A DNA stretch of 25,247 nucleotides. Source: JAFGLY01 sp041309225. Its GTDB lineage: Bacteria > Myxococcota_A > UBA796 > JAFGLY01. The notes beneath the pieces are model-generated. The model was given only the letters and a program-made list of their open reading frames with translations. It had not been told where the DNA came from and did no database searches. Both the position numbers and the translations under genes were made by a program. The stretch spans positions 1-25,247 of the forward strand of contig JBFYZZ010000020.1 of the NCBI GenBank assembly GCA_041309225.1. The letters are read 5' to 3'. This document shows positions 1 through 6,499 of this stretch, piece by piece (the first letter of the stretch is position 1; every line of letters begins with the position of its first letter).

Positions 1-793
1 CTCCGTCCATCGCTCGACCCGCCCAGGCGTACGTCGGGTACTCCCCCCGAAAAGCGATCGCGGCATCATCGAGGCTGTACTCCCCCGAGAACGGCCCGGT
101 CATCACATGGATCTTCCCGCCAGAGTCCGCGTCCTGCGGAGAGGAGATCGCCACGTCAAGGTGCCCGTCTCCGTCGAAGTCTCCAGCCGGAGCGACCCAG
201 TACCCCGCCATTGCATCCTCGGCGCCCCAGAACGTGGCGTCCGCCTCGTCCATGCTCACCGGGCACTCCTTGTCCCCCTCGTAGCAGTCGTCATCGACCC
301 CGTTCCCACAGACCTCCTCGGCTCCAGGGTGGACGTCCGGATTCCCGTCGTCACAGTCGTCCCCACCGACCTCCTTCCAGGCGTGGCCGTCTCCGTCCGC
401 GTCCGTGTCGTTCCCGTCGCAGTCCTGGTCGATCCCGTCGGCTACCACCTCTTCCGCTCCGGGGTAGACGGCAGGGCGTTCGTCGTCGCAGTCGGTGGAT
501 ACCGCGGACTCCCCGTAGCTCGTACAGGCACCGTCCGACGACGTGAGCGTCTCCGTTGTGCCGTATCCGTCGTGATCGTCGTCCCGGTAGCAGGCGTCGT
601 ACCCGTCGCAGTCCTGGTCGATCCCGTCGTCCACGACCTCTTCCGCCTCTGGGTGGATGTCGGGATTCTGGTCGTCGCAGTCGTGCTCCTCGACGGTCCA
701 GCCGTCCCCATCTTCGTCGCCTCCATCCGGGGGTTCTCCGTCGTCGCACCCGGCGAGGACGAGGGCGAGGAGCACAGACGCTGGCGGGTGCAC
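1..793 (-). CDS. MopE-motif / FG-GAP lipoprotein, 3' end cut by window
   Basis: Likely a surface or periplasm-facing lipoprotein of unknown ligand. The reading frame starts at a GTG (793-791) with a GGGAGG Shine-Dalgarno a few bases upstream; an in-frame TGA lies further upstream with no ATG between. The first 16 residues form a lipoprotein signal peptide ending in LAGC, followed by an Asp/Glu/Gly-rich linker. Three MopE-type units follow, each of the form DCDD-x-x-P-x-x-x-P-x-A-E-E-V...DG(I/V)D-x-DC; the third is DDDCYEG. After these comes an FG-GAP-like repeat (GDFDGDGHLDVAISSP), and the frame remains open at base 1, so the C-terminal part is outside. MopE motifs are known from deltaproteobacterial surface proteins and from a copper-binding methanotroph protein; metal binding here is inferred. 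It is a paralogue of the gene at 3059-5017, with the same order of domains. Confidence 0.85.
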   Translation of the reverse strand, partial: MHPPASVLLALVLAGCDDGEPPDGGDEDGDGWTVEEHDCDDQNPDIHPEAEEVVDDGIDQDCDGYDACYRDDDHDGYGTTETLTSSDGACTSYGESAVSTDCDDERPAVYPGAEEVVADGIDQDCDGNDTDADGDGHAWKEVGGDDCDDGNPDVHPGAEEVCGNGVDDDCYEGDKECPVSMDEADATFWGAEDAMAGYWVAPAGDFDGDGHLDVAISSPQDADSGGKIHVMTGPFSGEYSLDDAAIAFRGEYPTYAWAGRAMDG

Positions 794-844
794 GGAACCT
801 CCCAGGCTCGTCAGGGGAGAGGTGCCGGTGAGTGCCCTTACGGT

Positions 845-925
845 TCACCCCGGCCGTCGCCGTCCATGCCCAAGGGCGCCAGGATTCACCGCCGGATCGC
901 TGTCGTCGCAGTCGCCTTCATCGGG
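845..925 (-). pseudogene. Remnant of a MopE-type motif
   Basis: Minus-strand translation of about 875-922 reads DEGDCDDSDPAVNPGA, an almost perfect first half of the motif found three times in each neighbouring lipoprotein. The second half (DGIDQDC) is missing and the frame stops at 845-847. A shift of one base just after the motif gives MDGDGRGEP and then a stop, which resembles the acidic linkers of these proteins. No signal peptide or start with a ribosome site is visible in front. I read this as the decayed tail of a third paralogue, or debris from recombination between the paralogues. It could also be a short leftover of the 5' part of the adjacent gene. Confidence 0.5.
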
Positions 926-983
926 CTGCCATGGGCCACGGCCGCGCCTGGTCCGGGGGCTCCCTCCCAGAGGGATCGTGTCT

Positions 984-1132
984 CGCGCCACAACTGTCCA
1001 TGTTCTCAAGAATATACCAAGTTGTGGCGTTATTCGCGCCATAACTGACCGTGTTTCTAGAACGTTTCGAGTTATGGCGCCATTCGCGCCACAACTGCCT
1101 GTGTTTTTCGGTACATCCCGAGTTGTGGCGCC
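984..1132. repeat. Three tandem ~50-bp palindromic repeats
   Basis: Three units begin at 984, 1035 and 1085 (period 51 then 50). Each carries an inverted repeat with a 24 to 25 base centre: arms 986-995/1020-1029, 1036-1046/1070-1080 and 1086-1096/1121-1131. The outer units use CACAACT paired with AGTTGTG; the middle unit uses CATAACT paired with AGTTATG, so both arms changed together. The central segments are also alike (a TGTT core preceded by CC or CT). Right and left arms of neighbouring units can also pair across a 5-base gap. The rest of the 514-base stretch between 849 and 1362 holds only the MopE remnant, this array and the hairpin at 1227-1258; I see no gene in it. Confidence 0.8.
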
Positions 1133-1226
1133 TGGAGGGGCCCGACCTCGTGGTGACCCCGCCCGGAGGCGCCAGGGCCCCCGCGCCATAGGTGCGGACG
1201 AGCCCCCGCCGGGGGGCGGGAGCATG

Positions 1227-1258
1227 GTGTCCACGCAGCCAGGAGGCTGCGTGGACAC
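1227..1258. repeat. Perfect 14-bp hairpin
   Basis: GTGTCCACGCAGCC is followed by a 4-base loop (AGGA) and its exact reverse complement. It lies about 105 bases beyond the stop of the AbiEii gene, so it may end that transcript, but neither strand has a T-run after the stem. A smaller GC hairpin (CCCGCC-GGGG-GGCGGG) lies just to its left. Confidence 0.6.
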
Positions 1259-1362
1259 GAAGTCGGGCTGGCTGGACGACTCGAGACCTGGATCCGGAGC
1301 CTCCCCTTCGAGGAGGCCGAGTGGTTGGGCAGGGGGATCGCCGTTTTCGGAGAGGTGACCCC

Positions 1363-2259
1363 TCAACGCTCACTCCCCTCGGTGGGGGAGCCCGGTGAGC
1401 GGGCCCCGTCGTCCTCCCAGCCCAGGATCCGGGAGAGGGCATGACGGACCTCCCGTATCGCCGCGATCAGCTCGGGGCGCTCGTCCACCCGGGCCCGTCC
1501 CAGGAAGGCCCGCCACTGTCCGACCTTCACGGGATCCTCCGCGAACGCGTCCGTGAGGGCGTCCGGGAGCATGGCGGGGATGTCGCTCCCTCGCCGTGTG
1601 AAGGTCGCCCGCACCGCTCTCTCGAGGGACCCGTCGGGCGGGTGCCGTGACAGCAGCCACCAGGCGTCGTGGAAGTCCTTCATCCGGCTGTTGTCCCGTC
1701 CCAGGACCACGATCGTGTGCACCTTCTCGGCGAGCATGGCCTGCCACGGGTAGGCGCGGAGTCGCGCGGCAGGCAGGTCGAGGACCGACGGGACCTCCAC
1801 CACCACAGGAGGCGGGGTCACGACGTCGCCAAAGCCGACATCGACCTGCACGGGGACATCGGCCCGGCCGAGTCGTCCTCGGAGTCGGATCCGTATCCCG
1901 CCGTAGTCCGCCCCCTCGCGGATGGCCTCTCCTCGGACCGTGGCCGGGTCGAACCGGACCCCGTCCTCGTCGCACCGGACGGTGCAGACCTGGCGAACGA
2001 ACTCCTCCAGGCGCGCGACCTCCGGGGCACCGTGGCCGAGCAGGTCGAGGTCACGCGTCACCCGGTGCATCCGCCCGGACCACACGAGGAAGAGCGTGCC
2101 TCCCTTCAGCACGAAAGCCTCTCCCCCGGGGGCGACGGAGAGCCGGTAGAGGAAGCGCTCGTTGACGTACCGGACCAGCAGCAGTTGAGGATCCTCCCCG
2201 CGCTCGCGGGCAAGCCGGCGGATCCTGCCCAGGAGGGCGGCGGGCAGATCTCCGGTCAC
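1363..2259 (-). CDS. AbiEii-type nucleotidyltransferase toxin
   Basis: Toxin half of an AbiE-type (type IV toxin-antitoxin, abortive infection) pair; family members are nucleotidyltransferases, and some have been shown to modify tRNA. With a GTG start at 2259 the protein has 298 residues. The family's motifs are visible: KGGTLFLVW at about 52-60, RVTRDLDLLG with the metal-binding aspartates at about 70 and 72, and EKVHTIVVLGRDNSRMKDFHD with lysines near 179 and 194. The GTG overlaps the TGA stop of the upstream AbiEi gene (ATGACGTGA), which fixes the start and implies translational coupling; an open frame continues upstream but is low-complexity shadow of AbiEi. All key residues that I can recognise are present, so the toxin looks intact. 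The target nucleotide and substrate cannot be told from sequence. Confidence 0.88.
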   Translation of the reverse strand: MTGDLPAALLGRIRRLARERGEDPQLLLVRYVNERFLYRLSVAPGGEAFVLKGGTLFLVWSGRMHRVTRDLDLLGHGAPEVARLEEFVRQVCTVRCDEDGVRFDPATVRGEAIREGADYGGIRIRLRGRLGRADVPVQVDVGFGDVVTPPPVVVEVPSVLDLPAARLRAYPWQAMLAEKVHTIVVLGRDNSRMKDFHDAWWLLSRHPPDGSLERAVRATFTRRGSDIPAMLPDALTDAFAEDPVKVGQWRAFLGRARVDERPELIAAIREVRHALSRILGWEDDGARSPGSPTEGSER

Positions 2260-2858
2260 GTCATGGCCTCCAAGTACGGCCGCATCACATGGGCGACGCG
2301 CAATCGCTCGGCGTGCGAGCGGAGCTCGTCCCTCGAGCCCTGCCGGCTCTGGAGGAAGCTCCGAAGCGCCTCCGTCGCGATGTCCATGCCCACGCGGGAT
2401 CTCCACTTGAAGCAGTCGGCCACGGTTCGAGCCGGAGTGGTCAGGCGCACCGGCACCCCGTCCACGACCCGTTCCTCGACGCCGAACTCGAGGAGTGCGG
2501 GCTTCACCCAGACCACGTGCACCGGAGGCCAGTCGACCCTCGGCGGCCTGCGTGCCGAGGTCACGGCGATCCACACCTCCCCGGGCACCCAGGTGGAGAG
2601 TTCATGGAACTGGAGCGCAGAGCCGAGACAGACCACGGCGCCTGGAATCCGCGACGCCACGATGGCCAGGGCGGTCCCGGACCCCAGGCCGCTTCCGGGC
2701 AGCACGTAGACCCCTCGGGCGACGCGCTCCAGGCGCCCGTCGGCCACGAGTCGGGTCAGGTAGATGGAGGCGATGCCGTGGGCGAGGGCATCACGGGTGC
2801 GGATCACGCCTCGCGCGGCGGCGAGGGCGAGCAGTCGGTCCGAGGGCTGGTCATTCAT
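2256..2858 (-). CDS. AbiEi-type antitoxin / transcriptional regulator
   Basis: Partner of the AbiEii toxin gene that follows with a GTGA overlap. The protein is 200 residues. The first 60 or so residues form a winged-helix region (ALAAARGVIRTRDALAHGI, LTRLVADGRLERVARGVYVLP), typical of AbiEi proteins, and the rest is the AbiEi C-terminal domain (CLGSALQFHELST near the middle, then TTPARTVADCFKW). In the family, the N-terminal domain binds inverted repeats at its own promoter and represses, and the C-terminal domain counteracts the toxin. The ATG at 2858 is the first start after a perfect inverted repeat that overlaps a good -10 box. No Shine-Dalgarno sequence is visible, so translation may start on a very short or unstructured leader. 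Confidence 0.87.
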   Translation of the reverse strand: MNDQPSDRLLALAAARGVIRTRDALAHGIASIYLTRLVADGRLERVARGVYVLPGSGLGSGTALAIVASRIPGAVVCLGSALQFHELSTWVPGEVWIAVTSARRPPRVDWPPVHVVWVKPALLEFGVEERVVDGVPVRLTTPARTVADCFKWRSRVGMDIATEALRSFLQSRQGSRDELRSHAERLRVAHVMRPYLEAMT

Positions 2859-2868
2859 GTTCTATTTC

Positions 2869-2894
2869 GCAGGTGATTGCATTCTATCACCTGC
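2869..2894 (-). promoter_or_regulatory. Probable AbiEi operator overlapping the promoter
   Basis: GCAGGTGAT, an 8-base spacer, and ATCACCTGC make a perfect 9-bp inverted repeat 10 bases in front of the AbiEi start. On the minus strand TAGAAT (2886-2881), which matches five of six bases of a -10 box, sits across the spacer and the first base of one arm. A protein bound here would block transcription. Autorepression through inverted repeats is known for AbiEi; that this protein binds this site is inferred. The -35 region is weak. Confidence 0.65.
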
Positions 2895-2965
2895 ACATTG
2901 CAACATCCACCCTCCTCGTCTCCAAGGAGCGCGGTCTCTGCCTCACTGGAGGAATGTAGAACTCG

Positions 2966-3030
2966 GTGGGTGGCGGAGGGGGTCGGGGCCGAGGCGGAGG
3001 GCGTGGGGGAGTTCGTGGCGTGGGGGGTGA
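2966..3030 (+). other. G-run tract between convergent-facing ends
   Basis: The plus strand contains repeated runs of three to six G (for example GGGGG, GGGG, GGG, GGGGG, GGGGGG) separated by short linkers, a pattern that could fold into a G-quadruplex. It lies just past the stop of the FG-GAP lipoprotein gene and upstream of the AbiE promoter. It might be nothing more than composition bias. Confidence 0.35.
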
Positions 3031-3058
3031 ACGATGTGGCGACATGGACACCGCGGTC

Positions 3059-5017
3059 TCAGAGGCCTCCCCCGTAGAAGAGGTAGGCCGCACCACCCCG
3101 GTAGCCGTACGGAAGCGGACTGAAGGCACTGGAGGCTCCGACGAGGACATCGTCGGCCCCGTCACCGTCCAGATCTTCCGCTGCAACCGACCAGCCCGCG
3201 AAATCGCCCACCGTATCGCTCAGGAACACCGCATCGGCATCGCCCAGATCGAACGTGCCCGAAACGGGGCCGAATACGAGGTATGCCCCACCGCCCCAGG
3301 AGATGCCCATCGCTCCTACGAGAACGTCCTCGGCACCATTTCCGTCCACGTCTCCGGTCGCGATGGAGTGGCCGGCATTGTCGCGGACCTCCCCCACGAG
3401 CCTGGCATCGGCCATGGACAGGTCCACCTCGCCCGAGACGGAGCCGAGCACGAGGTACACGATGCCGGCGGACTTTCCGCCCGTGCCCTCGACAGGGGCT
3501 CCGGTGAGGATGTCCATCGCCCCGTCGCCGTCCATGTCTCCGACTGCGACCGAGTAGCCTGCTTCATCCTCTGCCTCCTCCCCCACGAGCTTCGCGTCGG
3601 CGGTGGACAGGTCCACCTCGCCCGAGACGGGACCGTTCACGAGGTACACGGAGCCGGGACCGGCTCGGGGACCCCCTTTTTCGTCCCTCTTCGTCGCTCC
3701 GACGACCATGTCGGAGATCCCGTCACTGTCCACGTCCCCGACTGCCAGCGAGAAGCCCGCGTTGTCATCCTCCTCTTCGCCTACCAGCTTCGCGTCGGCC
3801 GTGGACAGGGCCACGTCGCCCGTGACAGGACCGAACACGAGGTACGCTGCACCGGCATCGCTCCCACCCGCGTCTTCGCCAGGGGCTCCGGTGAGGATGT
3901 CCGTCGCTCCGTCGCCGTTCATGTCTCCCACGGCGATCGATCGTCCGGTGTAGTCCTGCCCGTCCTCCCCCGTGAGCGTCGCATCCGCGCGAGAGAGGTA
4001 CACCGCTCCCTCTGCCGGCCCGAGGACGAGGTACACGACGCCGTACTCCGATGCATCGTACCCGGGCGCTCCGACCAGGACGTCCGCTGTCCCGTCGCCG
4101 TCCATGTCCCCCGACGCGACTGCAACACCCGTTCTGAGGATGCCATCACCCATCAACCTCACTCCGGCATCCGCGAGTGCGATGTCGCCGCCCGCGGGAC
4201 CGAACACGACGTGGGCAGCCGCGCTCTCGTCGTCCTCGGTGTACGTTTGTCCTCCGACCACGATGTCGTTGACACCGTCCCCATCGACATCCCCCGCGGC
4301 CAACGAGGAACCGGCGTGGTCGTCCACCTCTTCGCCCACGAGCGTCGCATCCGCTGTGGACAGGTCGATCTCCCCATTCAAGCAGCAGCGCCCCGGACCT
4401 CCGTCGCAGTCGTTGTCGATCCCGTCGTTGCAGACCTCCTCCTCGCCTGGGTTGACGTCGGGATCGGTGTCGTCGCAGTCGTGGGTCACCCATGCGGTGA
4501 AATCGCCCTCTCCCTCGCACAGGCACTTGCCGGTTGTTCCATATCCGTCCCTGTCCAGGTCCCGATAGAACCAGCGGCAGCCGGGCGCTCCCTCCTCGTT
4601 GTCGTCCCCATCGCAGTCGTTGTCGATCCCGTCGCCACAGGTCTCGGTCCCGCCCGGATTCGCCGTGGGCTCCGTGTCGTTGCAGTCGTCGCCCCCGTAC
4701 GCGTCCGAGTCGTACCCGTCCCCATCGGCGTCGTAGTCGCTGCCGCCTGAGCAGTCCTGATCCACCCCGTCGTACCAGACCTCTGCGGCGCCGGGGTGAA
4801 CGGTCGGATCGCCGTCGTCGCAGTCCCCTGCGGCCACCGTCCATCCGTCGTCGTCGTCGTCCTGCGGCCCGGTGTCCGAATCCGCGTCGACGTCGGTGTC
4901 GGCATCGGCTTCGGAGCGGGTGTCGTCCTCCGCGGAGTCGCACCCGGCGAGGAGGTGCGCAAGGAGCGCAGCGGTGGCCAGAGCGGATGCCATGGAACGA
5001 CCCTTCCGATGGTACAT
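3059..5017 (-). CDS. MopE-motif / seven-repeat FG-GAP lipoprotein
   Basis: A large surface lipoprotein, 652 residues. From the ATG at 5017 the signal peptide has a positive n-region (YHRKGR), a hydrophobic stretch and the lipobox LAGC with Cys 26. An ATG at 4993 has a better ribosome site (GGAAGG, 7 bases) but would lose the charged n-region. An Asp-rich linker follows, then three MopE units (DCDDGDPTVHPGAAEV, DCNDTEPTANPGGTET, DCDDTDPDVNPGEEEV, each ending in a GxDxDC motif). The remainder has seven FG-GAP repeats with Dx(D/N)xDG calcium-loop signatures (such as GDVDGDGVNDIVVG and GDMDGDGTADVLVG). Seven such repeats are what an integrin-like seven-bladed beta-propeller needs. Adhesion or ligand binding is inferred from the family. 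The intermotif phrase LSTADAKLVGEE recurs in several blades, which suggests internal duplication. Confidence 0.9.
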   Translation of the reverse strand: MYHRKGRSMASALATAALLAHLLAGCDSAEDDTRSEADADTDVDADSDTGPQDDDDDGWTVAAGDCDDGDPTVHPGAAEVWYDGVDQDCSGGSDYDADGDGYDSDAYGGDDCNDTEPTANPGGTETCGDGIDNDCDGDDNEEGAPGCRWFYRDLDRDGYGTTGKCLCEGEGDFTAWVTHDCDDTDPDVNPGEEEVCNDGIDNDCDGGPGRCCLNGEIDLSTADATLVGEEVDDHAGSSLAAGDVDGDGVNDIVVGGQTYTEDDESAAAHVVFGPAGGDIALADAGVRLMGDGILRTGVAVASGDMDGDGTADVLVGAPGYDASEYGVVYLVLGPAEGAVYLSRADATLTGEDGQDYTGRSIAVGDMNGDGATDILTGAPGEDAGGSDAGAAYLVFGPVTGDVALSTADAKLVGEEEDDNAGFSLAVGDVDSDGISDMVVGATKRDEKGGPRAGPGSVYLVNGPVSGEVDLSTADAKLVGEEAEDEAGYSVAVGDMDGDGAMDILTGAPVEGTGGKSAGIVYLVLGSVSGEVDLSMADARLVGEVRDNAGHSIATGDVDGNGAEDVLVGAMGISWGGGAYLVFGPVSGTFDLGDADAVFLSDTVGDFAGWSVAAEDLDGDGADDVLVGASSAFSPLPYGYRGGAAYLFYGGGL

Positions 5018-5193
5018 CGCCCTCGACCCCTTGTCCATCGGCCGTCGCTCCCGGCCATGGATCCGGTGGACAGCGCCACCGCGCCTCACGCCGAAGATCC
5101 GTACGTTCCGACGAGGGGGTCGTCATCACCGAGGTCGTGGCGCTGACCAGGTCGTGGCCACCGCGGCCGAAGCCACTGCTTGCGAAAGACTAC

Positions 5194-6024
5194 ATGATGT
5201 GGTACTTTCTGCATGTGATTACTTCGTCTCCCACTCCATCGCGTTCCTCCCTCCCGGCGTGGGTGGACTCCCTCCAGAGCGCGGGGCGCTACACCTTCAC
5301 ACGGTCCGAGGCCGCCCTGGCCACCTCGGTCTCGGACAAGGCGCTGGCCGCTTCCCTCCGTCGGCTCCACAAGGCGGGACGGATCGCCAGACCCCGGCGG
5401 GGATTCCACGTCGTCGTCCCCCTGGAGTACCGAGCGCTCGGGTGCCCCCCTGCCCCCTGGTTCATCGACGACCTGATGACGTACCTCGGAAGATGCTACT
5501 ACGTGGGCCTGCTGACCGCCGCAGCCCATCACGGTGCCTCCCACCAGGCGGCACAGGTCTTCCAGGTCGTCGTGGACCTCCCGACCCGGCCTGTCGCGTC
5601 GGGGCGGGTGCGCATCGACTTCCACGAGGGCTTCGCCCCCCCCAGCCAGACGCTGCGGGTGAACACGCCCACCGGGGCGATGCTCGTGTCGACTCCCGAG
5701 CGTACCGCGTTGGACCTCGTCCGGTATCCCCTCGCGTGCGGCGGGTTCGGACACGTCGCCGTCCTCCTTCGTGAACTGTCGGAGACCCTGGACCCGGCTC
5801 GCCTCGTCGAGGCGGCTCCTGGTGTCGAGCGAAGCGTGGTACAGCGGACGGGCTGGCTCCTGGACCTCGTCGGCTGCCGGGAGACCGCCGATCCACTGGC
5901 GAGATGGCTGGCCGGCCAGGTCGCCTTTCCCGTGGCGCTCCGATCCGACTTCGCCTCGGGAAGGCGACCTCGGGACGAGCGGTGGAAGGTCGTCGTCAAC
6001 GACGAGATCGAGTTGGACGAGTGA
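5194..6024 (+). CDS. AbiEi-type antitoxin, second locus
   Basis: Regulator/antitoxin of the longer AbiEi class (276 residues), different from the 200-residue one at 2256-2858. It has an N-terminal winged-helix segment (LPAWVDSLQSAGRYTFTRSE, SLRRLHKAGRIARPRRGFHVVVPLEYRALG), then the AbiEi core (WFIDDLMTYLGRCYYVGLLT, AHHGASHQAAQVFQVVVD) and the signature TPERTALDLVRYP. The C-terminal half ends in VNDEIELDE. The start is uncertain: ATG 5194 shares a 14-of-17 context with the start of the other AbiEi gene, but GTG 5215 would remove an odd hydrophobic MMWYFLHV and lies about where a transcript from a TTGCGA-N17-TACTTT promoter (5180-5208) would begin. No ribosome site is present for either. The toxin gene that should follow is reduced to a remnant. 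Confidence 0.85.
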   Translation: MMWYFLHVITSSPTPSRSSLPAWVDSLQSAGRYTFTRSEAALATSVSDKALAASLRRLHKAGRIARPRRGFHVVVPLEYRALGCPPAPWFIDDLMTYLGRCYYVGLLTAAAHHGASHQAAQVFQVVVDLPTRPVASGRVRIDFHEGFAPPSQTLRVNTPTGAMLVSTPERTALDLVRYPLACGGFGHVAVLLRELSETLDPARLVEAAPGVERSVVQRTGWLLDLVGCRETADPLARWLAGQVAFPVALRSDFASGRRPRDERWKVVVNDEIELDE

Positions 6025-6227
6025 TCCTCCGGGGCAACGTGACGGCCTGGCGGAGCGTGGCCCTCCGTGCCAACCTGGAGGCGAAGGTGGCAGACCACGT
6101 CTTCCGCCAGGACGTTCGTCCCCTCCTCGCCCCTGGTGTCCCGTTCGACGTGGACGCCGCGGCGGCCTGGGTCCGAACCGAGTTTCTGCCACGGCTCGAC
6201 GAGCGAGCGCCTTCGGTTCGTCTCTGA
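6021..6227 (+). pseudogene. AbiEii remnant lacking the catalytic core
   Basis: A 68-residue frame whose GTG (6021) overlaps the TGA of the AbiEi gene, exactly the coupling expected for an AbiEii toxin gene. The first residues (VILRGNVTAWRSVA) resemble the usual AbiEii N-terminus (MIxRAxIxxWR). The rest (RANLEAKVADHVFRQDVRPL, then GVPFDVDAAAAWVRTEFLPR) resembles the AbiEii C-terminal tail. The roughly 200 residues in between, with the KGG and R-x-T-x-D-x-D motifs, are absent. The frame is open across the junction, so an in-frame internal deletion near 6060 is the simplest account. Family resemblance is from memory. It might be a small expressed protein, but it cannot be an active nucleotidyltransferase. 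Confidence 0.6.
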
Positions 6228-6311
6228 TCCTCCATCGGTGTTCAGACCACATCCGCAGGGGCGCCGGCATCGGCTCGCCCCTCCAGGCACCGCTCGCACC
6301 CCGCCCCCCCG

Positions 6312-6348
6312 CGCGGAAGCCCCCGCCGGGGGCGCGGGGGCTTCCGCG
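6312..6348. terminator. Strong 15-bp hairpin between AbiE locus and tRNA-Pro
   Basis: CGCGGAAGCCCCCGC (6312-6326) and its exact reverse complement (6334-6348) enclose a 7-base loop. It lies just beyond the 3' end of the minus-strand tRNA and about 85 bases after the AbiE remnant, so it could stop transcription from both sides. There is no T-run after the stem on either strand, so it is not a classical intrinsic terminator; it may act as a processing or stabilising structure for the tRNA precursor. Confidence 0.5.
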
Positions 6349-6352
6349 AAAA

Positions 6353-6427
6353 TCGGGGTGCGCGGATTCGAACCGCGGACTTCCTGCTCCCGAAGCAGGC
6401 GCGCTAACCAGACTGCGCTACACCCCG
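6353..6427 (-). tRNA. tRNA-Pro (anticodon CGG)
   Basis: On the minus strand the acceptor stem CGGGGTG pairs with CACCCCG, with discriminator base A. The anticodon arm is CCTGC-TTCGGGA-GCAGG, giving anticodon CGG, which reads CCG. The T arm is CCGCG-GTTCGAATC-CGCGG-like with the standard TTCGAAT loop, and the D arm contains AGTCTGGTTAGC. C1-G72 and A73 are typical of bacterial proline tRNAs. CCA is not encoded; the next bases are TTTT. Confidence 0.95.
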
Positions 6428-6437
6428 GAACCGGGCC

Positions 6438-6467
6438 CTGGTAGCCCGGAGGCCGGGGATCCGTCAA
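6438..6467 (-). promoter_or_regulatory. Possible tRNA-Pro promoter
   Basis: On the minus strand TTGACG (6467-6462; five of six bases of the -35 consensus) is followed after 18 bases by TACCAG (6443-6438), ten bases before the mature tRNA 5' end. The -10 match is poor, so only the -35 and the spacing support this. Confidence 0.4.
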
Positions 6468-6482
6468 GACGGCGCCCCTCGG

Positions 6483-6499
6483 GACCCCGGGGCGGGGTC
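6483..6499 (-). terminator. Hairpin at the rpe stop codon
   Basis: GACCCCG and CGGGGTC form a perfect 7-bp stem with a 3-base loop that touches the last base of the rpe stop codon. It would end the def-fmt-rpe transcript ahead of the tRNA promoter. No T-run follows. Confidence 0.35.

Noticed and set aside
107..1048. A 313-codon plus-strand frame
   Set aside because: Antisense to the first MopE lipoprotein gene and then runs through the palindromic repeats; Val/Pro/Arg-rich translation with no recognisable domain.
984..1132. CRISPR array
   Set aside because: Only three units, the would-be spacers resemble one another, each unit is itself a palindrome, and no cas genes are near.
2966..4750. 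A 594-codon plus-strand frame
   Set aside because: It lies antisense to the clear FG-GAP/MopE lipoprotein gene and its repeated HV/GD-like pattern is the reverse reading of those repeats.
4534..5193. Upstream extension of the second AbiEi gene
   Set aside because: Arg/Ser/Pro-rich translation antisense to the lipoprotein gene; the AbiEi domain begins just after 5215.
6353..6427. Encoded CCA or a second tRNA next to tRNA-Pro
   Set aside because: The bases after the discriminator are TTTT, and no other cloverleaf was found in the flanks.
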